From positions 47,157,697 through 47,221,696 of the forward strand of contig CM064551.1 of the NCBI GenBank assembly GCA_032716605.1: a DNA stretch of 64,000 nt. The letters run 5' to 3'. This stretch comes from Paralithodes platypus. Lineage: Eukaryota > Arthropoda > Malacostraca > Decapoda > Lithodidae. The notes beneath the pieces were generated by a model that worked only from the letters and a program-made list of their open reading frames with translations, searched no databases and was not told where the DNA came from. Position numbers and translations under genes: made by a program. Position 1 is the stretch's first letter; each line of letters starts with the position of its first letter. Positions 10,396 to 21,240 of this stretch are shown in pieces.

Positions 10396-11450
10396 ATTAT
10401 AGGTTTGACTCCTGTAAGGAGATAAAGAAAACCTAATATTTAGTAGTGGCCCCTCCATCATTGACGAACATGCCTATTACATAAGGCATCCTCTTCAAAC
10501 ACTAATCCGTCGTAGTTTTGAATCTACCGCGCAGAGCATTTAAAAACTGAGGAGCCTTCATCATGAGCGCACGCGACCTCACTCATGGCTTCAGTCATTA
10601 TGAATTGGGTTCTCACTACGAAAAAACTTCGTAAAAAATAAAAATAAAAAGAAAATAAGAATAACTATCCAATAAGCTTTCCATCATATCGTGGATGTAC
10701 TTGTGTGGATCTCTGACCAGACGCTGATTCAGGCGTCATTCCTCCTTCACTGACATATCAAGTAAACCAAAATCCTCAATACATCAACGAATGGGAAGGG
10801 GACGGTCGGGAGGGCCCCAGTCGTCAATGATTACGGGGCCACTACTAAATATTAGGTTTTCTTTATCTCCTTACAGGAGTCAAACCTATAATTTATTAGT
10901 GGCCCCTCCATCATTGACGAACATGCCTGATTTCTAAGACTGGAGGGAGACATTCGTAATCATATCATAACTCTAGAAAAGCAGATAATAAAAACAACCT
11001 CATAGTATTCTTACTTTTGAAAATATATTTAACAACGGCGTAGGCCGAAAAAATACAAGAAAAAGGGGGTTCAGGCAGGTGCGTGCTTCAAAGAAGCCTG
11101 CCTGACAAAAAATGGGTAACCCTGAAGATTCTGAACACAGATCTGTAGTTACAAAGGCACCCCACTCAACGAGTGGTGACAAAAAATAACAAGTTATAAG
11201 TTTATATGTGCACATAATAAACCCCAACATAAACTTGGAGATAAATTGCAAAGGAACTCCATTATTCTAATATTAAATTGCTTTCGCAGCTAAACTACTC
11301 TAACAACACCGTTGTTTTGTACTTAACATTGTACTAGCACAATTTCTCACTGAGAAATTTTCATATCACATTTTAACCTTAAATTGTATCACAGCTCTCA
11401 TACTCCGGCGGGGTCTAGGGTGTCCTATGTCAACTGACTGCACCCCCCCC
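10396..11450 (-). mobile_element. DIRS-F: minus-strand DIRS fragment from polypurine tract to right terminus
   Basis: It matches DIRS-A from the G-run after the recombinase stop (48554) to the right terminus (49606). In element order it holds the 3' untranslated region, the internal complementary region (10928-10821) and the right ITR (10745-10396), ending ATTATAGG on the plus strand, the exact family terminus. The other edge is the C-run 11443-11450 (G-run on the element strand), after which similarity stops. The plus-strand mirror of the short open frame at 48813-49043 is conserved here (GAFVTTDLCSESSGLP), but it also overlaps an RNA hairpin. Its outer ITR carries the left-type word CTCCATCATTG instead of CGTAATCATTG. 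Confidence 0.9.
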
Positions 11451-12380
11451 AACATACACTTTTAAGTGTGTTCAATAGTTTTGCATTATCAATAGGGTTA
11501 TAACTTCTTCTCTACTTTCTGGTCTATTGAACCATAATAAAGAGAGGGAGCATCCCCGACAGTGACAACCAGTCTGATGATGCTAATGATATGATGGACA
11601 ATATTTACGTGTTCTCTGGTTTCAATGAGGACGATCAACATGCCTGGGAACCTGGAGGGGGCTGATGTGCTAGCTGTAGCACAAAGCTTATCAATTTCAT
11701 CACAGTAACGGGGTCGGGGTTGAGGCCGGGATGGGGCGGGGAGGGAGTACAGCAGAGGGGATATCTACCGAACGTCAACACATCTATTCACACAAATAGG
11801 TTAGTAACAGGTCCAAAACAGTTCTTATTGATGCTTAATGTATTCTATGTTATGTCATATATGATCTTGGTGGTATAATGTAATATAAGTCGGCTGAAGG
11901 TAGGCAAAAAGGGCCAAAAGGGGAACTTTGGGAAAGTGGCTGGAACAAATTAATTAATTCCCATAAGGCCTGTTATTTCTAACACACGGTTTTGATATAC
12001 ACGGTACGTACAGGGTACGAATTAACCGTGTATATCAAGACCTGACTATATAGTACTTATGATTAAATTATCGTATTTCGACGATTTCAGTCACTCGGAA
12101 AATCAGCTGATGAATCTCGGAGATCCAAATTCACTTGCATTGAAAGTATATTCGTCATATAAGACCACCCATGATTTTGGAGGGATTATTAAAGGCTTAG
12201 AAATGTGTCTTATACGCCGGTATATACGGTAAATGTAGTCCGAAAAGTGTAGTCCGAAAAGGACGAAGGTATTTTCTCAGCCTTTCAGACAAATCCGAAA
12301 GGATGAACCATGAGTCCGAATTGAAATGCTAGTCCGAAATTCTTGTAATTCCGAAAGGGCGGAGTCCGAAAGGGCGGTGT
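11451..12380. other. No supported gene; acidic coding-like remnant and GTCCGAAA cluster
   Basis: Near 11548-11663 one frame reads as an acidic stretch (SIPDSDNQSDDANDMM..., then ending HAWEPGGG and a stop), which looks like a protein remnant, possibly a DNA-transposase N terminus; this is weak. At 12235-12385 the word TCCGAAA occurs seven times in about 140 bp, mostly as AGTCCGAAA. Nothing else is recognised. Confidence 0.35.
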
Positions 12381-13766
12381 CCATACTTTTATTTCCATAT
12401 TTTTCAGTCTGCTTATCAGCAGCATCATTTGGCTGAGGCAGCATTGATCAGAATACATAATGATTTAGTCAAGAACACTTGCGACGGCGAGATCTCGTTG
12501 TTGGTTTTACTTGATCTCTCTGCAGCCTTCGACACAGTGGATCATGAGCTGCTATTGAGTGATCTTTATGACTGTGGTGTGCGTGACTCTGCTCTCTTGC
12601 TTCTCAGGTCATACTTGTCAGGTAGATCCCAGAGTGTGATGATGAATCGGATAGTCTCGGACTCGGCACCCCTGCTCTATGGCGTTCCGCAGGGATCAGT
12701 GTTGGGTCCTGTCCTGTTCACGATATATACTAGTGGCTTGTCTCTTCTGCTTCGTGCACACGGTGTCACCTATCATTTCTATGCTGATGACACCCAAATT
12801 TATGTGAAGATCACAGGTATAGCTGATACACAGAGGAAGGTGGAAATGCTGATGACCGATATCAAGAAGTGGATGAGGACAAGAAAACTTAAACTACATG
12901 ATAACAAAACTGAAATTCTCATCATCCGAGGAAACAAAAGGGCTACTGACGCAGTAAATGCCCTCTCCATTGATACGGGTGACTCACAGCTACAACCAGT
13001 AAACTTTGTTCGGAATCTGGGAGTGTATCTGAACTCAAGACTGGATTTTAAGGAGCACGTAAATCAGATTGTCAAAAGTTGCTACCTACACATCAGAAAT
13101 TCTCTACTCGGTGAAGCAGTTTATACCTAGATGTTGCCTTCTAACACTGGTCCACTCATTGATATTCTCTCGTGTTGATTAATGCAATGCCTTATTTGTG
13201 GGTCTTCCAAATTACATATTAAAGAAAGTACAATCTGTTCTGAACAGAGCTGCAAGACTCATTTTTGGAATTCCACCTGGAACCCCTACCACTTCTTATC
13301 ACATCGAACTGCACTGGTTACCAATAAAAGCTAGAATAGAATTTAAGTTGTGTCTGGTAACTTTCAAGGTCCTAAAATTTGGTGAGCAGGTATCTTGCAG
13401 AGCTGCTCAGGCGTCCACCGGCACGCCATGGTGTAGTCGTGCGCCATGACGATGACCCCCTGCGTCTTGATGAGCCGTGGGCTTTCCGGCAGTCATCTTT
13501 CTTTGAGAGATCATTCTCTTACATGGCTCCAAGGTTATATAACAGACTGCCACTGACCATGAGACAACTAAGTTCTGTTGAGTGCTTCAAGAGACAACTT
13601 AAGACTTTTCTCTTCGTAAGAAGCTACGATCTCGAGAGGGGTGTCATCATGGAGGGCTATAGGGTGTAAGCTATTTGCCGCTGCTGGTGGCTGGGTGATG
13701 CGCATAGGTTTTGTGTTGCATTGATTTAAGTGATTTGTGCTTTTTTGTGAGAAATAAGTAACATGC

Positions 13767-13812
<46 letters not shown>
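12381..13812 (+). pseudogene. L2-like LINE reverse transcriptase with (TTA)n tail
   Basis: The frame 12429-13130 encodes RT blocks LLDLSAAFDTVDH, YGVPQGSVLGPVLF and the catalytic FYADD (near 12778-12792), followed by IKKWMRTRKLKLHDNKTE. A break near 13130 separates the C-terminal part (13198-13449 and 13379-13669: LNRAARLIFG, LHWLPIKARIEFKL, SFSYMAPRLYNRLP), which needs two more frame changes. The style of these blocks fits the L2/CR1/Rex group. The element ends about 100 bp later in (TTA)n at 13767-13812, the usual simple-repeat tail of this group. It is 5' truncated at about 12380, lacking the endonuclease and ORF1, and is dead. Confidence 0.87.
13767..13812. repeat. (TTA)n microsatellite, LINE tail
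   Basis: About 15 uninterrupted TTA/ATT units directly after the L2-like 3' region; best read as the element's tail. Confidence 0.9.
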
Positions 13813-13813
<1 letters not shown>

Positions 13814-14534
13814 CTGACAAGCGCGAAATAGACCTAGGGGCTAGGGTAGTTATTTGTGTATTTCTAGCCTTGGATTCTGACAGAATTCGTTATATTTACA
13901 ATATAGAGCATTATTTGTTTTCGGTATGCTTTTATTTTACATATATGATGTATATATGAACCTTCAAGAGTGCTAAAATAAGTGGGAAAAGCATTTGGGT
14001 GGTGAAAAACGAAGATATTGGCCACCCGGTCATAATCTCAGGTGAGAGAGAGCTACAGGCAACCCTCCTCTCTCGCTGTCTGTGAGGTAACTGAGACGAG
14101 CGGGGCGGTGTGGGCTGGTGTCTGGGTGTTACATAACGATCTTTTCTGCAACCCACTTGTGCTACATTATCGCGGGAGAGAAAAATAACCGATAAATGAT
14201 GATAATAAGAGGAAAAATAGGTGATAATTGAGGAGGGGAGGGAGGGGGGAATAAGGTGGGGAAGGAGGGGAGTGAGGGGGTGGGTGAGATTTACATGGAT
14301 GAGTACTGGAGGGGAATTATCTCACCTAGAGACAAATTCCTTTGTTTTGATAGGCCCTTTTTTTTTTGGAAGGCTTTTTTTATGGTCTTGCTTCCGTGAG
14401 GCCTATCGCGTTCCCTATAGGAAACCTTCCGTGAGGCCTATCGCGCTTGCCGGGTTAAGTATTGGACGGTCTAAATTTAAGTGTAATCTTAAGTAATAAG
14501 TAATAAGTTTGTAGAAATAAGAATCATAATACAG
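13813..14534. other. No gene; G-rich tract and a duplicated 19-mer
   Basis: Between 14230 and 14290 the plus strand has many G runs of three to six (GGAGGGAGGGGGGAATAAGG and so on), able in principle to form a G-quadruplex. CTTCCGTGAGGCCTATCGCG occurs twice at about 14390 and 14428. The open frame at 14221-14496 follows the G-rich composition and shows no domain. Confidence 0.4.
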
Positions 14535-15292
14535 TACAGTCAGGACCCCCAATTCGCAAGAATAGGGGTGACAGGAGGCATCGCGTATTGTGAATTCGTG
14601 TATTGTGGAACTAACTTTAAATGGGAATAATTAGATTGGGTGACATCTCTCAATTATGGCCTATTTTCGACATTTTTGGCCCTATTTTCGACATTTTTGG
14701 CTCTACAGTACAGTCTATATCTTATATATAAGAAGAACAATGAATACAAATATGAAACCTTACCTTAAAATTAGTAGTAGATAGGCTAGGACTAGGACCG
14801 TAGGACTTCACGATTTTCTCCAACTTCTCCCTCCCTGACCAAATCGTACGAACAGTTTACTCTGACAAGCCTATTGCACAGTTTCCTTCTCCTTTTTTCT
14901 TGCGATCCAACACTTCCACCTTCATTTTGTGTGTTATCTTCTTATATTGGCGTGGCATGGCGAAAAAAGTGGCAGGCACTACAAATGTTTGGTCACTCCG
15001 CACGGCTATGAGCGCTTGAGCGGGACTGTGGGAGGGAGGGTAAGCGGGAGGGAAGGCAGGTTATGCCCGTCTTCTTCTCTTTTCGGAGCTACTCCTGGGC
15101 CTCGCGAAACGTAGACGTGCTCGCGTATCAAGTGGGAATAGCGGATTTGGCCCCTTCTTAGCTCTCGATTCGTGTATTGTGGTACCACCTCGCGTAATTA
15201 ATGTTTAATTAATTAATGTTATTTTCGAGGGGTAACTCGTGTATTAGGGTTTTCGCGCATTGTGAAATCGTGTATTAGGGGTCCTGACTGTA
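14535..15292. mobile_element. Non-autonomous TIR element with TA flanks (Tigger/mariner-like), ~755 bp
   Basis: The left end is TA-CAGTCAGGACCCCCAATTCG and the right end, reverse-complemented, is TA-CAGTCAGGACCCCTAATACA. Thirteen terminal bases are identical and TA flanks both, as in Tc1/mariner/pogo elements. Subterminal words CGTGTATTGTGG and CGTGTATTAGGG recur near both ends. There is no transposase frame, so it would depend on a partner in trans. The short open frames inside are chance. Confidence 0.75.
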
Positions 15293-15780
15293 ATATGATT
15301 TAGTATAAATGGGAAGAATATTGAATTATGTTCTGTATTAGATATTAAGTAGTAATATATCATTCCTATAAACTTGGGTAATAAATTCTGGGTAGGGAAA
15401 ATTTCTCCCGACCAGTTTGCGCACGCGCGCGTAGAAGCAAGGGTCCCACAAATTTTGTCTGGGACCTCCCTCACTCGCTCTCCAACTACCGACCCGAGCA
15501 GATCTAACGCAACTGGTTTTCTCACCTCACCTCATTTCATTCCATTCCATTAACATGTTAGTACTAACCTTAATGCAGCTTTCCACCGATTCACCGCTCA
15601 TCTCTTATCATCCTCAGTATAAATTTAGTATAGAGGCCCCCCTTATATCCCTTAACTATCCACTACTTCCTCTTGATCACCACTTGTCATCACACAACTC
15701 CGCCACCAACTAGTTGCCTAGTTCTACTCCACATTAACCCTACCCGTCGTCTATACTCCAGCAACAAGGTAAATATACTA
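15293..15780. other. No supported gene
   Basis: A/T-rich sequence with CATTCCATTCCATTAAC near 15540. No domain, terminal repeat or tandem structure was seen. Confidence 0.4.
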
Positions 15781-16112
15781 TTGGGAGGTTTGATGACCTC
15801 CCAAATAACCAAATAAGGAAAACCTCCTATTTGGTAGTACAGTAGTCTCGGAGTATCCAACATAGGGCTTATAAGTTCAGCCGCTGGGACAGCGGGCCGA
15901 TGTATCGGTACTACATGTGCAGTCCAATATCTTCTAGAGTAGCACCTAAAATCTCTACTAGGTACGTTGTACACACTTCGAGACTACTTATTGAGAAAAC
16001 GAAAAAGGTAGGTTAGAAAAAATTAAAATAGTTGCTCACTCAATCTAGCTTCCCTCTGGACGCAGCACGAACTCAACATACCTGCTCTCAGACAGGTATT
16101 TCCATCAAGATA
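15781..16112 (-). repeat. DIRS-C right inverted terminal repeat
   Basis: It matches 25973-26251 in inverted orientation over about 260 bp. Its outermost part (TTGGGAGGTTTGATGACCTC) is found again in the junction block at 16174-16276 but not in the left ITR, as expected for a DIRS right end. Confidence 0.75.
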
Positions 16113-16173
16113 CAAAGTAATCAGACTAGATTGGATGGGCAGGGGTTAGGCGTGAGGGTGGGATACTCTGTCG

Positions 16174-16276
16174 TTGGATACTCCGAGACTACTACCAAAT
16201 AGGAGGTTTTCCTTATTTGGGAGGTCGTCAAACCTCCAAATTCAGTAGTAGTCTCTACGTTTCCAACGTAGGGCTT
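16174..16276 (-). repeat. DIRS-C internal complementary region
   Basis: Right-terminal sequence (GGATACTCCGAGACTACTAC to GTCAAACCTCC) runs straight into left-terminal sequence (TTCAGTAGTAGTCTCTACGT). In the DIRS model this block templates closure of a cDNA circle. It sits just inside the right ITR, the usual position. Confidence 0.7.
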
Positions 16277-16854
16277 GAATCCCAAGTCGGAGGCGGACAT
16301 CCAAGCAGCAAAAACCAAACCTAATTATAATCAGCTGATCAAGAAAAGACACAATAAACCTTGTTGTTTATTAGAAAAAAAGAGTGTAACTACATGGTGC
16401 ATATTAAGATAATGTAGTTACATGTGTATCAATTAAAAAAGCATCAATATATACAGGTAGGCATTGAGTAGTCATATGACCAAGGATGTACACGTCGGTA
16501 TGGTGAAGTACAGCCATACACGGCAGGGGAAGAAAAAATTAAAAGTTTAAATCATTCTTATATGTACAGAAGTTCTGGCAGAGCAGATGGAAGACAATCC
16601 ACATACTTTATTTACAGGACATGGGTATGAGGCATAGGCACACCAATACCCAGACCGAAGACAGTTTAGTCATAAAGCATATACAGCAGAAGTACAAAAA
16701 ATACTTAAAAGTAGACAAACAGATATATATATATTATTATTTTTTATTAGAGATGGAACGAATATCAATTTTCACTATTTGCGAATACGAATAAGAATTT
16801 TTGTTGGTAAAATTCGCGAATACGAATAGCAAATAGCGAATATTTCAATCTTTC

Positions 16855-17345
16855 TTAACCCATAACTATCGGGGCGCAACATAAGTCGAGTATAATAAAT
16901 CTGGACTATCTGGCGGCGCTCGACATAGGTCGTGTGGCAATTTCAGCACGTAATGTTGCTGAGAGAGAGAGACAAGTGGTGGCAGGAGAGTAGCGAGCGT
17001 ATGACTGCTCCAGACCACCGCGGCGAACCTACTGACACGAATCCCACCTCCTCCCTCCCTCCCTCTCTCACTCGCTATATACGGAATTGTATGGGGAAAG
17101 TGCCGAATTACATGCTTTTTGCACTCGCGTTGCACGGTTGTTGCAAGAAAACTAGCCATCATAAAAGGATCGTTATGGTGTCATTGGAAAGCTCTGTTTA
17201 TGCCCTTTCAGGGATAGATACTTGTTTTACACTCTGGGTCTTATTTAGGCATGAAAATTATCACGTAAACAGCCCTATTTTGGGTAAAAACACCCCGCTG
17301 GTGGCTACATATTATATACCGCCTAGGCCGCTCGTAAGGTGTTAA
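16855..17345. mobile_element. piggyBac-type MITE (MITE-A, copy 1), 491 bp
   Basis: TTAACCC at the left and GGTGTTAA at the right, bounded by TTAA at 16855 and 17342. It is the reverse orientation of the copies at 56057 and 62532 and shares CGAGCGCCGCCACATAG, GAAATTGCC and GGCATAAACAGAGC-type words on the opposite strand. Non-coding; the open frames on both strands recur in every copy only because the sequence does. Confidence 0.85.
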
Positions 17346-17529
17346 AGGATGAAATTGTCATCCTTCAAGAACTGGTAATTCTTTTTATATCACCAACAAA
17401 CGTTAATTAAATTACTATGATATTAATTACCAGAAGCCAATGACGATGTATTTACCTATTTGTAGTTTACAGGAATTGAGCAGCGCTCGTGTTGTCCTGT
17501 CTTAGTTACTTTATAATCAATCCATTTTA

Positions 17530-18840
17530 CTTAGACAAGTATCGTAATGGATATTCCCAGTTCCCAGTATTTTGGACCAACATATCATAACTTATGTTGC
17601 CCTATTTCCATATTTACTTTTATCCAACCTAGATTTGAACATGTTAATGTTCCTCGTTCTCACCACCTCCTCCTCCAAGTTGTTCCAAGTCTCTATACTC
17701 CTATATGGGAAGCTGAATTTCTTTGTGTCCTTACGACATCTGCCCTTCCTCAGCTTAAACTCGTGCCCTCTTGCCCTTCCATTATCCCTCACGAATAGAT
17801 CTTCCCTATCTACTCGTTCCAAACTTTTTACTCCCTTGAACATCGTTATTAAGTCGCCTCGTTCCCTTCTCTCTTTCAAGGTAGGCAGTTGTAGTGTCTT
17901 AAGTCTCTCCTCATATGTCAACTCCTTCAATCTTGGAATCATCTTCGTTGCTATCCTTTGGACTTTCTCTAATTTGTTCATATGTTTTTTCAAATGTGGT
18001 GACCATATCACTGCTGCATATTCTAATCTTGGTCTTATCATAGTCATTATCAGTTTTCTTAACATTTCTTCATCCAAATAGTTAAATGCCACTCTCATAT
18101 TGGTTATTATTCCATATGCTCCTCCAATGATCATGTTAATATGCTTCTCCGGGGATAGATCATCTTGTATTATCATTCCAAGGTCCTTCTCATGCCGTGG
18201 TTTGCCGATTATTTCAATTCCTAATTTGTACTCCCAGCTTGGCCTTATCTCACTTGTTCCCACTTCCAAAACATGACACTTTTCTGCATTGAAACTAATT
18301 TCCCAGGTTTGGCTCCATCTGTGCAACTCATCTAGGTCCTTTTGAAGATCCTGACAACTTTCTATACAGGTGACATTCTTCATGATCTGAGCGTCATCCG
18401 CAAACATATTCATATGACTATTCAAGTTTTCTGGCATGTCATTTACATAAAGTAGGAACATTATCGGACCCAAGACTGATCCCTGTGGTACTCCGCTCGT
18501 CACACTCCTCCACTGTGAATATTCGTCTCGTATCGTGGTCCTCATTTCTCTTCCTATTAAAAAGTTTTCCATCCATTTTAACATCCTACCATGTACACCT
18601 CCAACAACCTGCAATTTCCACAATAACATTTTGTGAGGCACCCTGTCAAAGGCCTTTTTCAGGTCCAGGTAAACATAGTCAACCCATCCCTCTCTCTCCT
18701 GTGTAACATCTACAACTCTGCTATAAAAGCTTAATAAATTAGATACACAAGATCTCCCTTCCCTGAATCCAAACTGTTTCTCGCTAAGCACCCCCTGTCC
18801 CTCAATGAAGTGTGTCCACTTTTTCCTTATAATTTTCTCA
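17530..18840 (-). mobile_element. CR1-like LINE, 5' truncated
   Basis: The element runs from about 18840 (5' truncation point, inside the RT domain) to about 17530. It contains the intact 399-codon frame described at 17592-18791 and a short 3' untranslated part. It lies within the TIR element 16749-19734. Confidence 0.8.
17592..18791 (-). CDS. CR1-like LINE reverse transcriptase, C-terminal 399 residues
   Basis: The frame starts inside the RT domain at EKQFGFREGRSC and covers DYVYLDLKKAFDRVPHK (first catalytic Asp), SGVPQGSVLGPIMFLLYVND, the catalytic MFADDAQIM box, WSQTWEISFNAEKCHVL, and the C-terminal region up to FKSRLDKSKYGN, the normal end of CR1-type ORF2 proteins. No stop codon or frameshift interrupts these 399 codons, so the insertion is recent, but the endonuclease and RT N terminus were lost at integration. 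The enzyme class makes cDNA from LINE RNA at a nicked target. It cannot mobilise by itself. It belongs to a different CR1 lineage from the fragment at 110-976. Confidence 0.9.
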   Translation of the reverse strand: MLSEKQFGFREGRSCVSNLLSFYSRVVDVTQEREGWVDYVYLDLKKAFDRVPHKMLLWKLQVVGGVHGRMLKWMENFLIGREMRTTIRDEYSQWRSVTSGVPQGSVLGPIMFLLYVNDMPENLNSHMNMFADDAQIMKNVTCIESCQDLQKDLDELHRWSQTWEISFNAEKCHVLEVGTSEIRPSWEYKLGIEIIGKPRHEKDLGMIIQDDLSPEKHINMIIGGAYGIITNMRVAFNYLDEEMLRKLIMTMIRPRLEYAAVIWSPHLKKHMNKLEKVQRIATKMIPRLKELTYEERLKTLQLPTLKERRERGDLITMFKGVKSLERVDREDLFVRDNGRARGHEFKLRKGRCRKDTKKFSFPYRSIETWNNLEEEVVRTRNINMFKSRLDKSKYGNRAT

Positions 18841-19734
18841 CAATGTGATGTGAATGTGTAAAGCTGCGTGTTTCGTTACCACCACTGATTAGCCATTGGG
18901 CTTTTGGCAGAAAACGCCAAAAATTATCAGTGATATCCGAGACATGTTTACATACAGTATTCTCATTGTCCAGCATATTACTGTTTCATAATCATCAGCC
19001 AACTTATAATAGCCCTGTATAATATTTAATTATCACTAGAACAATACACTATATCATGTAGGAAGTCTTCTGGAGAAATAGGGCAAATATATTAAACAAT
19101 GCATGATAAACTAAAGCACAAATGTATGCTAAAATAGTATTGACAAATCGCTAGATAGTCACCAGACACCAAAAACTTGTATGTCACTAGAAAACATAAT
19201 TATGTTGAAGTATCTAGAATAATCTTTAACAATCGAATAATCCCTACAATTCCTTAAAATAGGGAACATAACTTGAAAATCGCTAGAATTCATCACATCT
19301 TGATGTCGCTAGATGGAAGTGATTCGCTGGATCTAGCGGTATCCGGTACATTGGCAACATTGTACCAAGACCATTTATTCCGTTATAATGAACAAGGCCA
19401 GATTTCGGAACTATTACAATTATTTCAAAGTTCAGAGATCATCAGATTGGTTTGGAAGTCGATGTACACAATTTCAGTTCCATTAGTTTAAAAAACGTTC
19501 ACATACTATGGTACTTAGAGGGTTTAATAAAGAAGCATGCCTTTCCCCGACATCGTACAAGCGAACGCACGCTTTAAAATGTAATATTTTACATTTTTGT
19601 ATATCTTCTATTGGTTTCGTGAAAATATTCGCATGTTTGCAAATAGCTATGAATGGAAATGCGAATACGAATAGTAAAAAGCATAGCGAATATTCGCACG
19701 TACGAATAATAAACGAATATTCGGTCCATCTCTA

Positions 19735-20040
19735 GTATATACTGTATACAATAGTCCCTTACATTCTACATGGTGACCTAGATCCCCCCCTCTCCCCACC
19801 CTTTTGTGAGGGATGGCAAAAACATTAAGGCAGAGGCACACCAATACCCATATCGAAGACAGTTTAGTCTTAAAGGATATACAGCAGAAATACAAAAATA
19901 ATGAAAAGTAGACAGACAGATATATAGGTAGTATATATAAAATAGTCCCTTGTATTCTACATGGTGACCTAGGACCCCCCCCCCCTACTTTGAGGGATGG
20001 CAAAAATATACAGTACATAATGAAGAGAGGATGGTAAAAG
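19735..20040. repeat. Tandem-duplicated DIRS-C 3' untranslated sequence
   Basis: CACACCAATACCCA, GAAGACAGTTTAGTC and TATACAGCAGAA occur near 16640 and again near 19838, and ATTCTACATGGTGACCTAG occurs near 19763 and 19955. The TIR element 16749-19734 inserted into the first copy. No coding capacity. Confidence 0.6.
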
Positions 20041-20073
20041 GCAGGATGGATTGGAATCATTTGACTCTTTGGC

Positions 20074-20713
20074 CTATTGCCACACAAGGACGGCCCGGCC
20101 TGTCCATGGACATGGAGAGGTAAGAGGGGACAAACGAGTTGTGGAGGACCAGAAACCAGTGACGGCGATGTCAGGAAGAGAGTGAATGTCCAGGCACCGT
20201 ATGGGCGCCGCATAGGAGAGGATGTCGTGCGCAGTACCCGTAGTGAGAGGGTGACTGGCCCCGATCACCCGACACAGTTAAATTCCCACAGCACACACTC
20301 CCAACCTCTTCCCGGTCTTGGGGATCACCCAGAGCGCCTCACCCGACGTCGGCACAGTGGCGTGCCCACTAGTAAGCAGGGCCAGAACCTACGGTTTTAA
20401 GCCGGCACAGTGAACGACTCAAAAAATGTGCGCCTCACGTACATTCATGGCCACAAAAATGAACGGAAAGGGCCAAAGTGACAGATCCGAGGGTGGGTGA
20501 AAAACCTGTACAATGCAGGTCCCTAGACACGGCAGCCAACTCCGAGACACCCGTACCTGGAGCTAATGCAAGAAGAAACAATGGTGTCCATAGCAAGCGC
20601 TCACATGTTGTGTCAGTAGGGTAAGCAGGAGAAATAAGTAGCCCCAGAGCCGACGCCAGAGACCATTGTAGCGGTATCTGGCGAGGGGGCTGTCGGAGCC
20701 TAAAAACAGGCAT
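20074..20713 (-). pseudogene. DIRS-C tyrosine recombinase remnant
   Basis: On the minus strand, 20713-20435 encodes LRQPPRQIPLQWSLASALGL then FLLALAPGTGVSELAAVS, matching DIRS-A residues RPPPRQLMPTWSLDKAL and FLMALATGNRVSELAAMS. The first catalytic Arg (GNRVSEL in DIRS-A) is Gly here (GTGVSEL). 20268-20074 aligns with the C-terminal part (TAHDILSYAAPIRCLD against RAHDLRKWAASLRFLK): the His is kept, but the HxxR Arg and the nucleophilic Tyr are lost. Three of four catalytic residues are therefore missing or unrecognisable. A dead recombinase of the DIRS type. Confidence 0.75.
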
Positions 20714-20775
20714 TCATGAAGTAAGCCAGCACCTTTGAAGGGAGCCCCGGCCCCGTAACGGCCTCAAAAGGCACA

Positions 20776-21240
20776 TTAACCCATTGGCTGCGGGAGACAT
20801 TCCAGAACACATAGGCAATTTACAGCAATTGCCCCAAATAGCGCAAATATGCCCGCAGCGTAAGTGTTAATGGCAGACAGGTGGTTCCTAACGGTGTTGA
20901 ACATGTGAGCGCGTGGCCCAAACAAGCGATTAAGAGAGTGGAACACCAAAGCAACTGTTTGTACAGTGTCATTAATCCAAGTAGTGAAACACTCCCAACG
21001 AGACAAGTAAGACGTCCATTTGGTCTTAGTCCAGCGCTGATGAAGCATAACAGTCAAGCTCCCAAAAGTCGAGAACCACCCTGCCACACAAACATCCATG
21101 ATGTGAATGCCAACGAGGTCCCCAGGTCTCCAACCTGCTCCAATTGGAAGCATGAGACAGGCAGGGGAACAGGACTCGGGCACCATCAGCACAGCTGAGC
21201 GTACCAGGCATGGGCCGGCCAGAGGAGCGCGAACAACCAA
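20776..21240 (-). pseudogene. DIRS-C: RT/RNase H end and recombinase N-terminal remnant
   Basis: The frame 21240-20776 contains WRPGDLVGIHIMDVCVAGW, which aligns with DIRS-A WQPSDLADFCIMDIQEAKW around the recombinase start, then CFTTWINDTVQTVALVFHSL, matching AFTSWIIRTEQNVPSVALVFNYL. It links the RNase H remnant upstream (element order) to the recombinase remnant at 20713-20074. The same overlap of frames as in DIRS-A is visible. Confidence 0.7.

Larger units (their letters stand above)
16749..19734. mobile_element. TIR element ending TAGAGATGGA-CGAATAT, carrying two later insertions
   Basis: The left end reads TAGAGATGGAACGAATATC and the right end, reverse-complemented, TAGAGATGGACCGAATATTC. 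Both are followed by repeated GCGAATA / ACGAATA words. A clean target duplication could not be read because flanks are TATA-rich. No transposase is left; the interior is filled by MITE-A (16855-17345) and a CR1 LINE (17530-18840), with non-coding sequence at 18841-19660. The terminus style suggests hAT-like, but that is a guess. Confidence 0.6.

Noticed and set aside
16866..17345. Frames on both strands that recur at 56057-56397 and 62641-62856
   Set aside because: They recur only because MITE-A recurs; frame and stops differ among copies.
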